A DNA stretch of 64,000 bases from Cavia porcellus (taxonomy: Eukaryota > Chordata > Mammalia > Rodentia > Caviidae). Made by a program: the position numbers and the translations under genes. The DNA is taken from assembly GCF_034190915.1 (NCBI RefSeq), contig NW_026947484.1:206162657-206226656 (forward strand), in the 5' to 3' direction. Position 1 is the first letter of the stretch. Each line of letters opens with the position of its first letter. The notes beneath the pieces are model-generated. The model had not been told where the DNA came from and did not search any database. It saw only the letters and a program-made list of their open reading frames with translations. Positions 45,824 to 56,938 of the stretch are shown here, piece by piece.

Positions 45824-46574
45824 CCCAATGCATAGAACTTATGTGCACACCTTTGCTGGGCATGATTTCTGATGCTATTAATTCTTTTCACAACTTGGTA
45901 GCCTGCTACTGAACAGTTGGAGTTTCTTAGAGGTTTCTCAAGGGTCTGGCCAGAAATCTTGTTAAAGCATTGATGGTTCCCGTGGTAAATCAAATATGAA
46001 TTAGAAAAGGCATGAGTTTTGTAATATCCTGCACAAGACTTTTTACTTCTACCCGTCTCAATATGATCAACTTCTACTTTTCATATATCCACAAAGCTTT
46101 GCTTTATGTCTCTAGAAAAGATAAATATTTTTATATAGATATTTTATTTAAAAATATTATATGTAGGATGAGCAGCTCAGAAACACTACTTCAGCGCATT
46201 AAAATCTCTACATTTGCACAGGAACTCTCTCTACCAAGAGCCAAGCAAAGGGAATTGGTGTCCTCCATGCCCTTTGCTCATGGAAGCCACAAGGTGTCGC
46301 TGTTGAAGTTGGTTCCAGAAGTTTGTCTTGTCATATCTCTGCAAGGATTTCCTGTACTCAAACTTGGACTCCAGGGTTCCTGGGCCCCAGTACTCTCTCA
46401 CAGGATTGACCACTGCCCCTCAAAGCAGAGGACGCAGCCATATGTTCCTTCTGGGCAGACACTTTGAGTATAGAATTAAGAAATTACACCCCCTAATGGG
46501 GATGCTAGAGGGCAAATTGCACAGTCTCTGTATATAAGTGACTACTTTGGAAGTGTCCTGCTATAACTTTTAAA
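45824..46574. other. Unique sequence between L1 insertions
   Basis: The 151-codon ORF at 46,012-46,467 (plus) has no recognisable domain and overlaps ORFs on the other strand and in another frame. I do not call it a gene. Confidence 0.5.
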
Positions 46575-46612
46575 AAATCTGTTTATTTATGAAGAATGAT
46601 TGTATTAACTTT

Positions 46613-46664
<52 letters not shown>

Positions 46665-47285
46665 TTTGATCATTTTGATTCTCTTTTTTCCTACTCACCC
46701 CTCTTTTTTTCCCCAAACCCCCTTACCCATCTCCAAAAGGTCTATTTCATTGCTTCTTAGCATCTGACTTTTATCTTGCACTTCAAATTATTTATATTTT
46801 TGGTTTCTCATATAAGAAAACTATGTGATAGTAATGTACTCTGTCTGATTTAGTTTACTTAATAGTAAAGCCTCAAAATCTATATATTATTCCATAAATG
46901 ACTCAAATTTACCCTTCTTTATGACTGACTAGTGATCCATTGTGTGTGCAGATATATTTATATATTTTTCCATTCTATAATAATATGTATGTATAAATTT
47001 TTCTTTTTCCATCATCTGGTGGTGGATAACTAGTCAATTTCTGTAATTTATTGTGATCTGTACTGTTATAAATATCAGTATGCATGTATCACTCTAATAT
47101 GGTAGCTTTAAATTTGTTTTAGGAAATCACCTGGAGAAGTATTGTTGGATTTACTGGTGTTTCTATTTTTAGTTTTTTAAGGAATTCATACTGATTTTTA
47201 TGGTGACTGTACTATTTTACAGTTCCTGGAACAGTAGCAAGGTTTCTTTCTCCCCACATTCTTACCAGCACTTTCTCTGAGTCTT
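46575..47285 (-). mobile_element. Older LINE-1, 3' part (split by a younger L1)
   Basis: From the left: L1 3' UTR-like 'gaatgattgtattaactttg', an expanded (TA)n tract, C/T-rich 'tactcacccctctttttttc', then ORF2 3' text in reverse complement ('gatccattgtgtgtgcagat', 'gtactgttataaatatcagt', 'ccacattcttaccagcactt'). It resumes at about 50,250 beyond the younger insertion. Confidence 0.85.
46615..46661. repeat. (TA)n microsatellite
   Basis: About 23 TA dinucleotides within the older L1 3' UTR. Confidence 0.97.
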
Positions 47286-48312
47286 GTTTTTTTTATTTTT
47301 TGAAGAGAATAAAACCAAAAGAAATAAAACAGAATAGATACAATCAAAACAAAACAATAAATGTGATGCAAGACTTCAAAAAAAAAGATAAAAGGAAACC
47401 AGTGATGGCTACCATGATACCTCTTGATGTCTTCAAAATAACTTCCTATCAGGTACAATAAAATTGAACAAAACAGAACAGAATAAAACCAATCAAAACT
47501 GAAACAATGAAAGCAATACAAGACTTCAAAATAAGAGAGTAGAAATACAACAGCGGCTACCATAATGCATTTTGTTATCTTCAAAGTATCTGCTTATACC
47601 ATTAGACGTAATACAAACAAAACAAAATAGATTAGTCAATCAAATGAAACAATGAATATGATACAAGGCTTCAAAACAAGATAAAAATAAATAAAGTTGG
47701 CTACCATAATGCCTCTTGTTATCTTCAGAATAACTGCCTATTCCATCAAGCATAAAAAAGTCAAACAAAACAGAACAGAATAAAACCAATCAAAACAAAA
47801 CAATGAAAGTGAAACAGAACTTCCAAACAAGACCCTAAAAATACTATAGTGGCTACCATAATGCATCTTGTTATCTTCAAAGTAGCTACTTATACCATCA
47901 GACATAATAAAATCACATAAAACAAAATAGGATAAAAGCAATCAGAAGAAAACAAACCAATACAGGGTTTCAAAACCACATAATTGGAAGCTAATAATGG
48001 CTACTGTAATACATTTTTTGTTATTTTTGAAACAGGTGTTCATGCCATCAAATATGATAAAATCAAGCAAAACAAAATAGAGTAATACAAGTTAAACAGA
48101 ACAATGACAACAGTACAGGGTTTCAAGACAGTATATAGGTTAACAATAGCCAATACCTTCCCCCCTTAGACATCTCCTCTCCTTTGACATTCACAATGTC
48201 TTTTGTGAATTTTGTATTTCTCTAAGTCCTTTAGCTTTTTATACACAATGTTCACCCATGTGACTCTGAACAACTTCACTTATGAGCATGATCTCTAGTT
48301 GTATCCAGTTAC

Positions 48313-48690
48313 CTACATGAGTTTTGAGGTTATCTTTCTTATAGGTGAGTTGCTTTCTATTGTACAGAAATGCCGCATCTTTCTTATCCATTCAGCAGTT
48401 GATGAGCAAGCTACCCCTACTTTTTTTTCTGATTCTGTGTCACATAGAGCATCATTTTCTGTCCTTTCGACTTTTACTCTATAATTTTCCTTTTGAGTTA
48501 AATGTGTTTTTTGAATAAAGCATATTGAACAATCTTGTCTCCTGATCATTCTGCCTGAGTTTCTTTTTATTGGTGAATTGAAGTCATCTACATTATTGGT
48601 TATGGCCAACATGCACTGTTTCATCTCTGCCATGCTATTTTCCTGCCATTGGCTGCCCAGTTTCCCCCTCCATTCAGTTGTCTGCCCCAC
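48313..48690 (-). pseudogene. Mini-ORF2: L1 ORF2 N-terminus fused in frame to its C-terminus
   Basis: A 125-codon open frame. Residues from the Met at 48,612 (MLAITNNVDDFNSPIKRN...) match the ORF2 start, running through 'IQKTHL' and 'KKVGVA'. The next residues, 'CSSTAEWIRKM', are the ORF2 extreme C-terminal block. The join removes about 1,117 codons relative to the full-length copy without breaking the frame. The catalytic Glu of ETHL reads Lys, and the rest of the endonuclease and all of the RT are gone, so any product would be enzymatically dead. Absence of stops over 125 codons may be chance or may reflect a lineage that carried the deletion while still copying. Confidence 0.75.
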
Positions 48691-48699
48691 TCAGTGATC

Positions 48700-49830
48700 C
48701 CCCTTTGCCACTGTTCCTGCAATCATGGTCTTTTTTATCTCTCTACAGAATGTCCTTCAGTATTCTTTTTAGGATTGATTTGGCATTCATAAATTCCATC
48801 AGTTGCTTTTTGTAATAGAAGTATCTTGTTTATCCATTAATTTTGAAAGATAGTCTTGCAAGGTACATCCATCTGGGTTTGAAGTTGTTTTCTTTCAGGA
48901 TTTGAAATACTTCAATCCAAGTTCTTCTTCACTTGATGATTTCTCTTGAGAAGTCTGTCATGATTCTGATGAATTTTCTTTAATAGGTGATCTGTTTCTT
49001 TTCTGTAAAGGTTTTTAATATTTTGTCTTGTGTTGAATTTCTGGGATTTTGATTATATGTCTGGGTATAGATTTATTTTGGTTATGTCTAGCTGGAGTGC
49101 TATATGCCTTATTTATCTGCATACCACATCCTTTCCCCATGTTTGGGAAGTTTTCTGCTATTACTTCTGTGAATAGGATTTTAATGTCATTTGTGTTGAC
49201 AACTGCTTTTTCAGTGACACCAATTATTTTTAAGCTATTTTGTTTTGCATTGTCTTGCAGTCATTAAATTGGTATTTCCTGGTTCACTGTTATTTGTTAT
49301 AGATCTTTCCTTTCATGATCATAAGCTGCACACCTGTCTTTAAGGTCTGAAAGTCTATCTTCAGTTTCTTTTAAGTGGTTTTGTCAAATTTCAATGGCAT
49401 TTTAATTTCCTGGAGTTGTTATTTCCTGATTCCTAGTTATTTTTAAGAGATCTTCCCTTTTTAGATTGCAAGCTGCACATCTGTCTTAAGATCTGAAAGT
49501 CTATCTTCAGTTTCTTTCAAGTGGTTTTGCCAACTTTCAATAAAGTTTCTAATTTCCTGGATATGTCTTTGAATATGTTTCTTGCAATCTAAATCTCCCT
49601 TATGTTGTTCTTTCACAGTTTCCCTCATTTTCTTATGCTCCTTTTTTAAAAAAAACTATGTCTTCTTTAGAAATATTTAACAATTTTTTATTGCGTTTTT
49701 CATTTCTTCTTTTACCTGAGATGGTATTTCTGTTTTAATTTCTTTCACAGCCTTCCTCTGATGTTGTCTCTTTACTTCTGTTGCCATCACTTCAGAAACT
49801 CCAGGTGTGTGACTCCCAGTGTTTTCCATG
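48700..49830 (-). pseudogene. L1 ORF1, broken
   Basis: Reverse-complement blocks match ORF1 of the other two copies (for example the counterpart of 'RYFHDKE' near 48,830 and the RRM blocks near 48,960-49,180). A stop occurs after 'EEMKNAIKNC' near 49,680 and there are several frameshifts. A ~130-bp segment around 49,270-49,400 seems repeated at 49,420-49,540 ('gtctatcttcagtttctt' in both), a local duplication in the coiled-coil part. Confidence 0.75.
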
Positions 49831-50249
49831 TTTTCATCTTCTGGACTTGCTCCACATGAGTTGCAGACCAGGGGCTTCCTTGTGCTTCATCTTCTTGATA
49901 TTTTCTTGGGTTCTTCCAAACAAGCAGGTATTGGGCCCTCAGGCACTTCCCATGTTGGCTACAATTTCTATGGAGCTCGACTGTTTGGTTCTCTGGGTTT
50001 TTCTGGCCAATGCTTGCTATGGGTATCCAATGGTGGCCACTGGTTGCACTGGTGCAGGACTAGTTGCTGTTTTTCCCAGCCAGTACTGGTCACTTGGGGC
50101 AGAAGCATCCGGAGGGCTCCTGGATTGCCTGCAGTGTTAGGGCTGTCTCCTGCCTCACCAGTGATATGGTTACCTGTGGGTAGTGTCTTCAGATGATTGC
50201 TGGAGTGTGAGCAGGGGGAGGGCCAGCTGCTGCCTCCCTCCTGAGCTGG

Positions 50250-51871
50250 TTCTCTTTGAATCTTTGAAGATAACCCTTCTTACTGGAGATGAAAACTTTT
50301 TATTGTTTGATTTGCATTTCCTTAATGACCAAATATGCTGAATAATTTTCACGTACTTATTGACCACTTGTATTTTTTCTTCTGACAACTATCTATTCAT
50401 TTCAAGTATTCATTTTTTGAGTCTTTTGTTTTTTTGGGTCTAAATTTTTTGTGTGTGTATGTCTATGTACTCTAAATATTTGTCCTCTCTCAGGACAGTA
50501 GCTGGTAAGATATTCCAATTCTGTAGGTTGTTTATTCACTCTGCTAATTATTTCCTTTGCTGTGCAGAGGTCTTTTAATGTGACAAAATCCCATTTGGTA
50601 ATCATGTTTGTCAATTCCCATCGTTAAATTTGTTATTTTTGTGCAATCGGGGTTATGCTTAGGAAGTCCTTGACTGTGTCTATTTCTTGAAGTGTTTAAC
50701 CTAGTTTGTCTTCCAGAAGATTAATATTTCTACTTTTACATACAGGTCTTTGATCCATGATTTGAGGGTTTTTTTTTTTTTTTTTTTTTTTTGTTTTTGT
50801 TTTTTTTTTTTTTTTTCCAGGATCTTGAGATGTAGCGCAGGCTGGCCTTGAGCTCACAATGATCCTCCTTCCTTAGCCTCCAGAGTGCTGGGGTTACAGC
50901 TGTACCCCACTGTATGGGGCTTGATTTGCTTTTAGTAAGTCTCCCATATATGGGTAGCAAGTCTTTCCAGCACTAGTGTATATTCTTAGCACTTTTGTTA
51001 AGTATCCGATTACTGAAGGTGCGTTTGGCTGTTTCTGGGTCTCCTGCTCTAGTCTCTTGGTCTCTGTGTCAATTTTTGTGCTAGTAGTACCTATTTATAC
51101 TAACATAGTTTTGTAATAGGATTTGAAATCCAAGGTTGTAACACTTCTTGCTTTGCTCTTTTTTTTTTTCTCGGAATTGCTTTGAATAGTTTCGGTTCCA
51201 TTTAAATTTTAGTATTTTTTCTAGTTCTATTAAGAAAACCACCAACACTTTTGCTAGAATCACACTAAATCTATATATCTATTTTTATAAATGAGCATTT
51301 TGACTATATTGATTCTGTATATCCAGGGATAGGAGATATTTTTCCATTTTCTAATGTCCTTACCAATATCTTTCTTCAAAGTGTTACCATTTTATTATAG
51401 AGGTTTTTCCACTATTTTGGTAAAGTTTATTCCTGGGAAATCTTTTTGAATGACATCAGTGGGTGCATAATAGGTATATTTATTTTTTCTTGCTCTGTTT
51501 TCTGATATGGACATTCACAGTTATCAATTTTCCTCTTATTAATGCTTTTATTATGTCCCATAAGTTCTATTATATTGTACTGGCATTATCTTGTAATTCT
51601 AGGAACTGTCTTATTTCTTTGTTGATTTCTTCTGTGACCCACTGATTATTCAGGAATATATTATTTATTTCCATGCATTTGCATAATTTTTGTGGTTTCT
51701 TTTGCCTTTGATTTCTAGTGGTATTGTGCTTGGATTTGATAATGTGTTGTATAAAACTCATTATTTTGCATTTATTTAGGCATGTTTTATTGGCTCAGAT
51801 AATGTCTGTTTGGAGAAAGTTGTATGTGCTGCTGAGAAGAATGTATACTCTGTTGTTGTGGGGTGGACTGA
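50250..51871 (-). mobile_element. Older LINE-1, ORF2 part (continues from 46,575-47,285)
   Basis: Resumes with 'taacccttcttactgg' and 'tttgatttgcatttccttaa', the next blocks of reverse-complement ORF2. It runs through the C-terminal domain to about 51,480, then jumps to endonuclease-region text ('gtgacccactgattattcag', 'gctgctgagaagaatgtata') and ends near 51,871. The jump implies an internal deletion of the RT in this copy. It contains a B1 insertion at 50,768-50,925. No ORF survives. Confidence 0.85.
50768..50925 (-). mobile_element. B1-type SINE inserted in the older L1
   Basis: A ~50-bp T-rich tail then 'aggctggccttgagctcaca' and 'ccagagtgctggggttacag'. The flanking L1 text continues on either side. 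The long T tract suggests a fairly recent insertion. Confidence 0.88.
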
Positions 51872-52635
51872 GTTCCAATCTTACCTGGGTTTCAGTAGTT
51901 TCTGAGGACCAGCCACACATAGCTTCCATATGTGCCATCATAGGTTATTTTATCATCCCCAGTGAACCTTTATCCCAGTTGTTCAGATTCACAAATGGTT
52001 TCTATCTATCTCTCAAATTCATTGGTGTTTGAGGCTCATCATAGAGAGCCCTTTGTGTGGAATTCAGTAGTGTTTTGGGGAGGGAGCCTGTACAGGTTCA
52101 GCACTTAGCAGCATTTGGGGGGTGATGGGAGGGTGCATGTTCTGGCACCGGTCCCCTGCCTCCCTACCACCACACCAATGACAGTCACTGGGAGCCTCTT
52201 CATTTCTTTCACACAGACACCTCAATCTTCATCTGAGTGTCTAACAAGGGCTCTGCCTTTTGTGCCTTTCTACCTGGTCATTGCTCTCTAAGTGATTCTT
52301 GCAAATATCTCACTCTTTAGGCTTGCCTCCTAATTAGAGAGTTAAGCCAAGTGTGTATCGAGCACGCATGCAACTTTATAAATAACCAGGTACTAATTTT
52401 CTCGCCCACCTCCAGGTCACAAACACAAACAGAATTTATTTTATTAGAAGTCACATCAAAGTTTTGCTTACTACATATTTGTTTGAAATGCATTGTAATA
52501 TATCTCATTGGTTCTTATTCAGTCATTAAATGCACTATGAACATTAATCATGATATATAACCTTGACTAGATTAAGAAAAGTCCAGGAGATCATTTATGG
52601 AATTGTCTGGGTAGATCATGGAGGCACAACCTTGA
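51872..52635. other. Unique sequence, nothing recognised
   Basis: No gene or repeat recognised after the L1 end. Confidence 0.45.
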
Positions 52636-52639
52636 GCAC

Positions 52640-52866
52640 TATTCCTGGTTACTGGTCTCTTTTTGTCACCACTCTCCTCCTTCATTTTCCAGCTGCTGTT
52701 GACTGAGCAGCTTTTATCCTTTGTACCTTTCTTTCATTATGTGTCTACTTTAGGGCTCATGAACAACGGACTGAATAACCTGAAACCATGAGCCAAATTA
52801 AATCTCTCTTCCTTTCAGTTGTGGTTGTCAGATATTTGTCATAGCAATGGGAGAGATAACTAGTAC
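52640..52866 (+). mobile_element. LTR-like interspersed repeat (3' half)
   Basis: 'accatgagccaaattaaatc', 'tcttcctttcagttgtggtt' and 'gtcatagcaatgggagagat' with 'aactagtaca' match the plus-strand 3' half of the family whose complete copy is at 57,220-57,542. Confidence 0.6.
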
Positions 52867-53765
52867 AAGAATCTATCAAGAAGCTAGTGAAATTTATTTT
52901 GATTGATATTTTGAGAGGTTTCTAAAAACTCCATACAATTATCTTATGATTGACACAGGGAATTATAAGTGGGCTTATTAGTTTTGTTTAGATCAATACA
53001 TAAAAATGAAACTTTTGTCTAATTAGGAGCTCACTGTTTTCTTTCTCAGAGTATCCAGTAAAATTCTACCAGCATTAATGTTCCTGAGGCCCTTCATAGC
53101 AACATAATGTGTTGTTTGTTCTATCACCAGTAAGAAGTAACTTGGCATTTTCATTGCTAATAACTTCCTTGCAAAGTATGTTGACACTTTAGTCACTTTT
53201 GAACAAAAAACAAATAGCAGGAACCTGTTCTGTGAAGCCCACCTACACAGTTCTTGCTGGCAAATGTTAAGCAACCAAGATATGGATGTAAATAGTGAAA
53301 TAATGATAGACTACTTAAGTAAATGTTAAGCATATCAACAGAGGGTTCATCGTGAGGAATATGAGTAGTTAAAATGAACTCTGCAGACATTAATTACATG
53401 GAGTTAGCCATGTTCCCCAAACCTTCTTTGTCTTTCTTTAATCTCTTTTGCTTAATGCCTGTATCCTAAAAGTTTTGCCATGCACATTCCTCTTCCCTCC
53501 TTTTGTATGCCTACAATCATTGCAGACATAAAACTCATTCTTAATTCTTCAAATGTACTATGATAAGCAGCATTAATGCTTTCACTTCAGCTCTCCCCAG
53601 ATGCCTTCATTTCAATTCTTTTCCCCCTTGTTTCTTTGACCTTGCGAACATCTCTTTCTTAAAATTCATGCACTCTTCCATAAAGTTTACTTAGAAATCT
53701 TTATATTGCCTAGTTTTCCCAAAATCCTGCTTGTTGCATGAGGGTGAAAGAAATGACAGATGGGA
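52867..53765. other. Unique sequence, nothing recognised
   Basis: Short minus-strand ORFs only, without recognisable products. Confidence 0.5.
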
Positions 53766-53769
53766 AATG

Positions 53770-53928
53770 CTGAGAACACTTTGGTTCGTATCACTGCTCC
53801 ACTGGGTAATGACTATGTAACTCATTTCTTAACATCTCAGAGGAACAGTTTCCTTAACTTTAAAATGAAGATGTTTATGGTAAAATTTTTAATGTCATGA
53901 AAATCGTGAATTATATCAGTAATAAGCT
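53770..53928 (+). mobile_element. MIR SINE, degraded
   Basis: 'gtaactcatttcttaacatc', 'tcagaggaacagtttcctta' and 'actttaaaatgaagatgttt' follow MIR plus order. Confidence 0.55.
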
Positions 53929-53931
53929 TTC

Positions 53932-54224
53932 TGTTACTGTGACAAAATACCTGAGAAAATTAACTTAAGAGGAGGAAAGATTTTATTTTGGCTTGTGCTT
54001 TTAGAAATTTCAGTTCATGGTCAGTTGGTTCCATTGTTCCTAGGCATGTAGTAAGATGGACCATCATGACAGGGAATGTGTGGTCTAGTCAAGCAGTTCA
54101 GTTTATGGTGGCTGGAAAGTGAGAGACAAAAGAGTTGGAGACAAAATAGAATCTCCAATGGATCAGAACCCTAAGCACCCACTCCCACCAACAAGGCTTT
54201 ACCTTCTATGTTTCTGCTAACTCT
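53932..54224 (-). mobile_element. LTR-like interspersed repeat
   Basis: 'tctgttactgtgacaaaata', 'acttaagaggaggaaagatt' and 'tattttggcttgtgc' give the same reverse-complement order as at 8.8 and 60.2 kb. The right part is cut at the next copy. Confidence 0.6.
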
Positions 54225-54660
54225 GTATTAGTCGTGTTTCTCATTTCTCATATAATACCCAACACCTGCAACTCAAAGGAAGAAACATTTAAGTTGGCTT
54301 ATGGCTTCAGAGATACAGTTGCCCAGCAGGGTCCAAGATACAAATATCATAAGAGGGGTATGGCAAAACAAAGATGATTAGTTAGTTCATAGTGGCACCA
54401 GAATAGAGAGAAGGAAAGACCAAATATAGTATTCAAGGTCATACCTCTTTGATTCTCACCACCCTCCTGCCCAATGAACTCAGAAGTGTGTTTCACTAAT
54501 ATGCTGAGTGGCTCCTAAGTCAACAAAGTTCACATAATCAAGATTAATCATCACAACCTCACAAAGACCATTAAATTATGAACCCATCTTGAAGTCAGAT
54601 CCCTCAATATCCAATGACTTTCCAAAGGTATCGTGTATGAATACTGCTGCCTTGGAGATC
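54225..54660 (-). mobile_element. LTR-like interspersed repeat, second copy in tandem
   Basis: 'actctgtattagtcgtgttt', 'acctgcaactcaaaggaaga', 'taagttggcttatggcttca' and later 'cataatcaagattaatcatc' form a more complete copy lying directly after the previous one, in the same orientation. Confidence 0.6.
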
Positions 54661-56090
54661 AAATCTTAAATACCTGAACTTTGAAGGGATAATTCATATC
54701 CAAATCATAACGTAAACATATGTTGCTATAGAACAGTATGTAAAATAAGGCATAAAATTTTGCCCTCTGAATTATACTCATGTTTGTAAGTGTACCTATC
54801 ATGAGGTACGTTGTTTTTAGTGCCTTCAAATAGAAATTTTTAAACATTTTCATCAAAGTTTATGATTGATAGCTGGAGTAATATTCTGATACAAACTAAC
54901 CTGTCATTAGAAGAACAGAAAAATCTCTAAAACAGATTTTCTCCTTACTTTCATTTTTTAAAAGTTTAAATTTACATATAATAAAATTGACTGCTTTTTG
55001 ATGTGTGTTCTTTGCTTTTCTTTATTTTTATAGTTTCTAAGTCAATAATTATTTGGTGAGTAATTGAGTAAGGCAGTTAACTCTCGGTACAAAGTTGGCT
55101 CTCAACATATACTTACATACAGATTCCACCAAAAAGATGTAAGCTCACTTCTGGAAAAGAAAAATAATATGACTGTTTTTCAACAGATGGTGTTACTCTC
55201 ATATGAGGAACCCTAGAGGATGTCATATATTGTAGAAAACCCACTAAACTGCAGACCCTTAAAGAAGAAATTCAAAATACTTCTGCAGCAATCTCAATGG
55301 CAAAGGTCACCCAAGTAGCTTTTCACCATACTAATAAATGTCTGGAAGCTAACCACCACCAGTTTGGGCACCTTGTATAATTGTAGAGGTCAAAGATAAC
55401 TTGTATTGCTATCTCAATAAGTTTAGTATTAAAATATACAAGTTTTTCTTGAAGTGTATTTTTTGGCAGACTCTTTGTGTGAGTACATATACATTTCCAT
55501 GTCTGTGTTATTACCATAGCAGCAGTTGTTCTTCTCTATGCCTCTGTGCATAGACTTGTCAGCATATATTTCACTAAATCTGTCAGTGTTAGACTTGACC
55601 TGGAATCTCTGTCATGGGCTCTGTGCTATATAGACTTTCTGCTCATTGTCATCCACTGAGGGGCATCTTGTGGGCACTGTTAGAAATGAAAACTCTGACA
55701 TCTCACCACAGATTTTAGAAGTCTTCCCTTGGAGGGCAAGAACTGGACATCTGGGATACAGGGTTCTTACCAGTGGGTGCTCACACACAGGAGAGTTTGT
55801 CAAGAATTCTGTTAGAGGGCCCTGCTCTGTCTTTTCTATGATACCCTAGTACTTGGCACTCCTGTGCTTGAAAAGCTTCAAACTTTGGCTCTAAAATTGT
55901 TTTGAATCTGTTTCCAGAACCTATGTGGGTTTATCGAAGCCATCCCTGTGCAGGGGTTGTGGATAGAGCCCATGGACATGTGTGTCAGGCCCCTCACCAG
56001 GCAGCACAGAGCTAGGAAAGGAGGAGAGGGATGGGGAGTTCTAGTCTGGGTCTGATTTTTCTTTTCTACTAGTTCCAGATTTTAATCTGG
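54661..56090. other. Unique sequence, no gene recognised
   Basis: ORFs at 55,612-55,803 (minus) and 55,646-55,849 (plus) overlap antisense to each other and match nothing I recognise. Confidence 0.5.
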
Positions 56091-56091
56091 A

Positions 56092-56225
56092 AAAGGTCTT
56101 GAGATATAGTTCAGGATGGCCTTGAACTCACTGTGTAGTCTGCACTGGGCTTCAACTGTAGCAATCTTCCTGCCTCAGGATCCTGAGTGCTAGGTTTACA
56201 GGCATCTGCCATTGCACCTGGTTCT
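56092..56225 (-). mobile_element. B1-type SINE
   Basis: 'ttgagatatagttcaggatg', 'gccttgaactcactgtgtag' and 'gatcctgagtgctaggttta' with 'caggcatctgccattgcacc' form a reverse-complement B1 with little poly(T) left. Confidence 0.85.
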
Positions 56226-56399
56226 TCTAGATATTTTCAAATTGCATTTATTGAGATTGTAGGATAGAACATGTTTATTGAACTGTTTGCTGGTTTGACA
56301 TATCATTTATATTTTTGAATGTATAATATGTTTTCTCTTGTTCTCTCCCTCAGCCCAGATTCATGAACACGAAGTTGGAACTCACCCTGAATTCCTACT

Positions 56400-56526
56400 A
56401 TTGGTTTTCTTTCTGTCTTCCATTGGGCTGGGAACTCCTGGGAAGCAAGGCCTGGGTTTTATTTGACCCTTAATTCCATTGCTTCATGCACTGCCTGAAA
56501 TAAGTGACTCAGTAAATGTATGTTTA
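56400..56526 (+). mobile_element. L2 LINE 3'-end remnant
   Basis: 'tgggctgggaactcctggga' (L2: actgtaagctccttgagg), 'tgcactgcctgaaataagtg' and 'actcagtaaatgtatg' resemble the L2 terminus. It is interrupted by the ID SINE and continues as 'gtgagtaaatgaatag' after 56,690. Confidence 0.5.
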
Positions 56527-56670
56527 TTTTATTTTATTTTAATTTAACTTTATTTTATTGCATTTTATTTTATTTTGTCTTTTTCCTTTTTATCGGTACC
56601 AGGGATCGAACTCACGACTGCCTGCTTGCAAGGCAGGCGCTTATGCTACTGAGCTAAATCCCCAGCCCCT
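56527..56670 (-). mobile_element. ID-type SINE with perfect 16-bp TSD
   Basis: The direct repeat 'agtaaatgtatgttta' at 56,511-56,526 and 56,671-56,686 is perfect. The reverse complement carries A box (TAGCTCAG), B box (GAGTTCGATCC), the subfamily tail 'ggtaccgataaaaaggaaaa' and an (A/T)-rich TAAAA-type 3' tail of ~45 bp. The perfect TSD suggests it is among the youngest insertions in the window. Confidence 0.95.
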
Positions 56671-56938
56671 AGTAAATGTATGTTTAATGGTGAGTAAATG
56701 AATAGTGCCTCTGGAAAGGTTGGGGCTGTCAGGCAAAACTGTGAGAAGGACTCTGTCCTTGTTTCTGAGCAGCATAGAGAGGTTAGTGTGCAGATACAGT
56801 ATCCTTGAGCAAACTGCTTTCTGCTGTTGTCACACAGAAGGTAGGGATTAAGGAAAATTAAGAGGGTATAACATAGACATGAATTAATTCTTCAGGCCAA
56901 GCAAACCTAAGTGAGCTTCACAGTTCACACAAGATGGG

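Larger units (their letters stand above)
47286..50249 (-). mobile_element. Internally deleted LINE-1 (~3.0 kb), nested in an older L1
   Basis: On the minus strand from the 5' end: a 5' UTR (about 50,249-49,830), a broken ORF1 (start 'MENTGSHTPGVSEV' near 49,830), the ORF2 start (48,612), a direct jump at about 48,413 to the ORF2 C-terminus, and a 3' UTR with at least five ~147-bp units (anchors 47,411, 47,559, 47,703, 47,855, 48,003), ending in poly(A) at 47,286-47,299. It interrupts older L1 text that is continuous across the two breakpoints. The candidate TSD 'ttctctgagtctt'/'ttctctttgaatctt' is imperfect. Compared with the full-length copy, about 3.35 kb of ORF2 is missing. Confidence 0.85.

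Noticed and set aside
46012..46467. 151-codon plus-strand ORF
   Set aside because: No family resemblance or exon signals; two other ORFs overlap it in different frames. Long ORFs occur by chance in 64 kb on six frames.
47300..48030. CRISPR array
   Set aside because: The repeat units are ~147 bp, diverged and contiguous, with no short identical repeats or unique spacers, and they lie in an L1 3' UTR of a mammalian genome.
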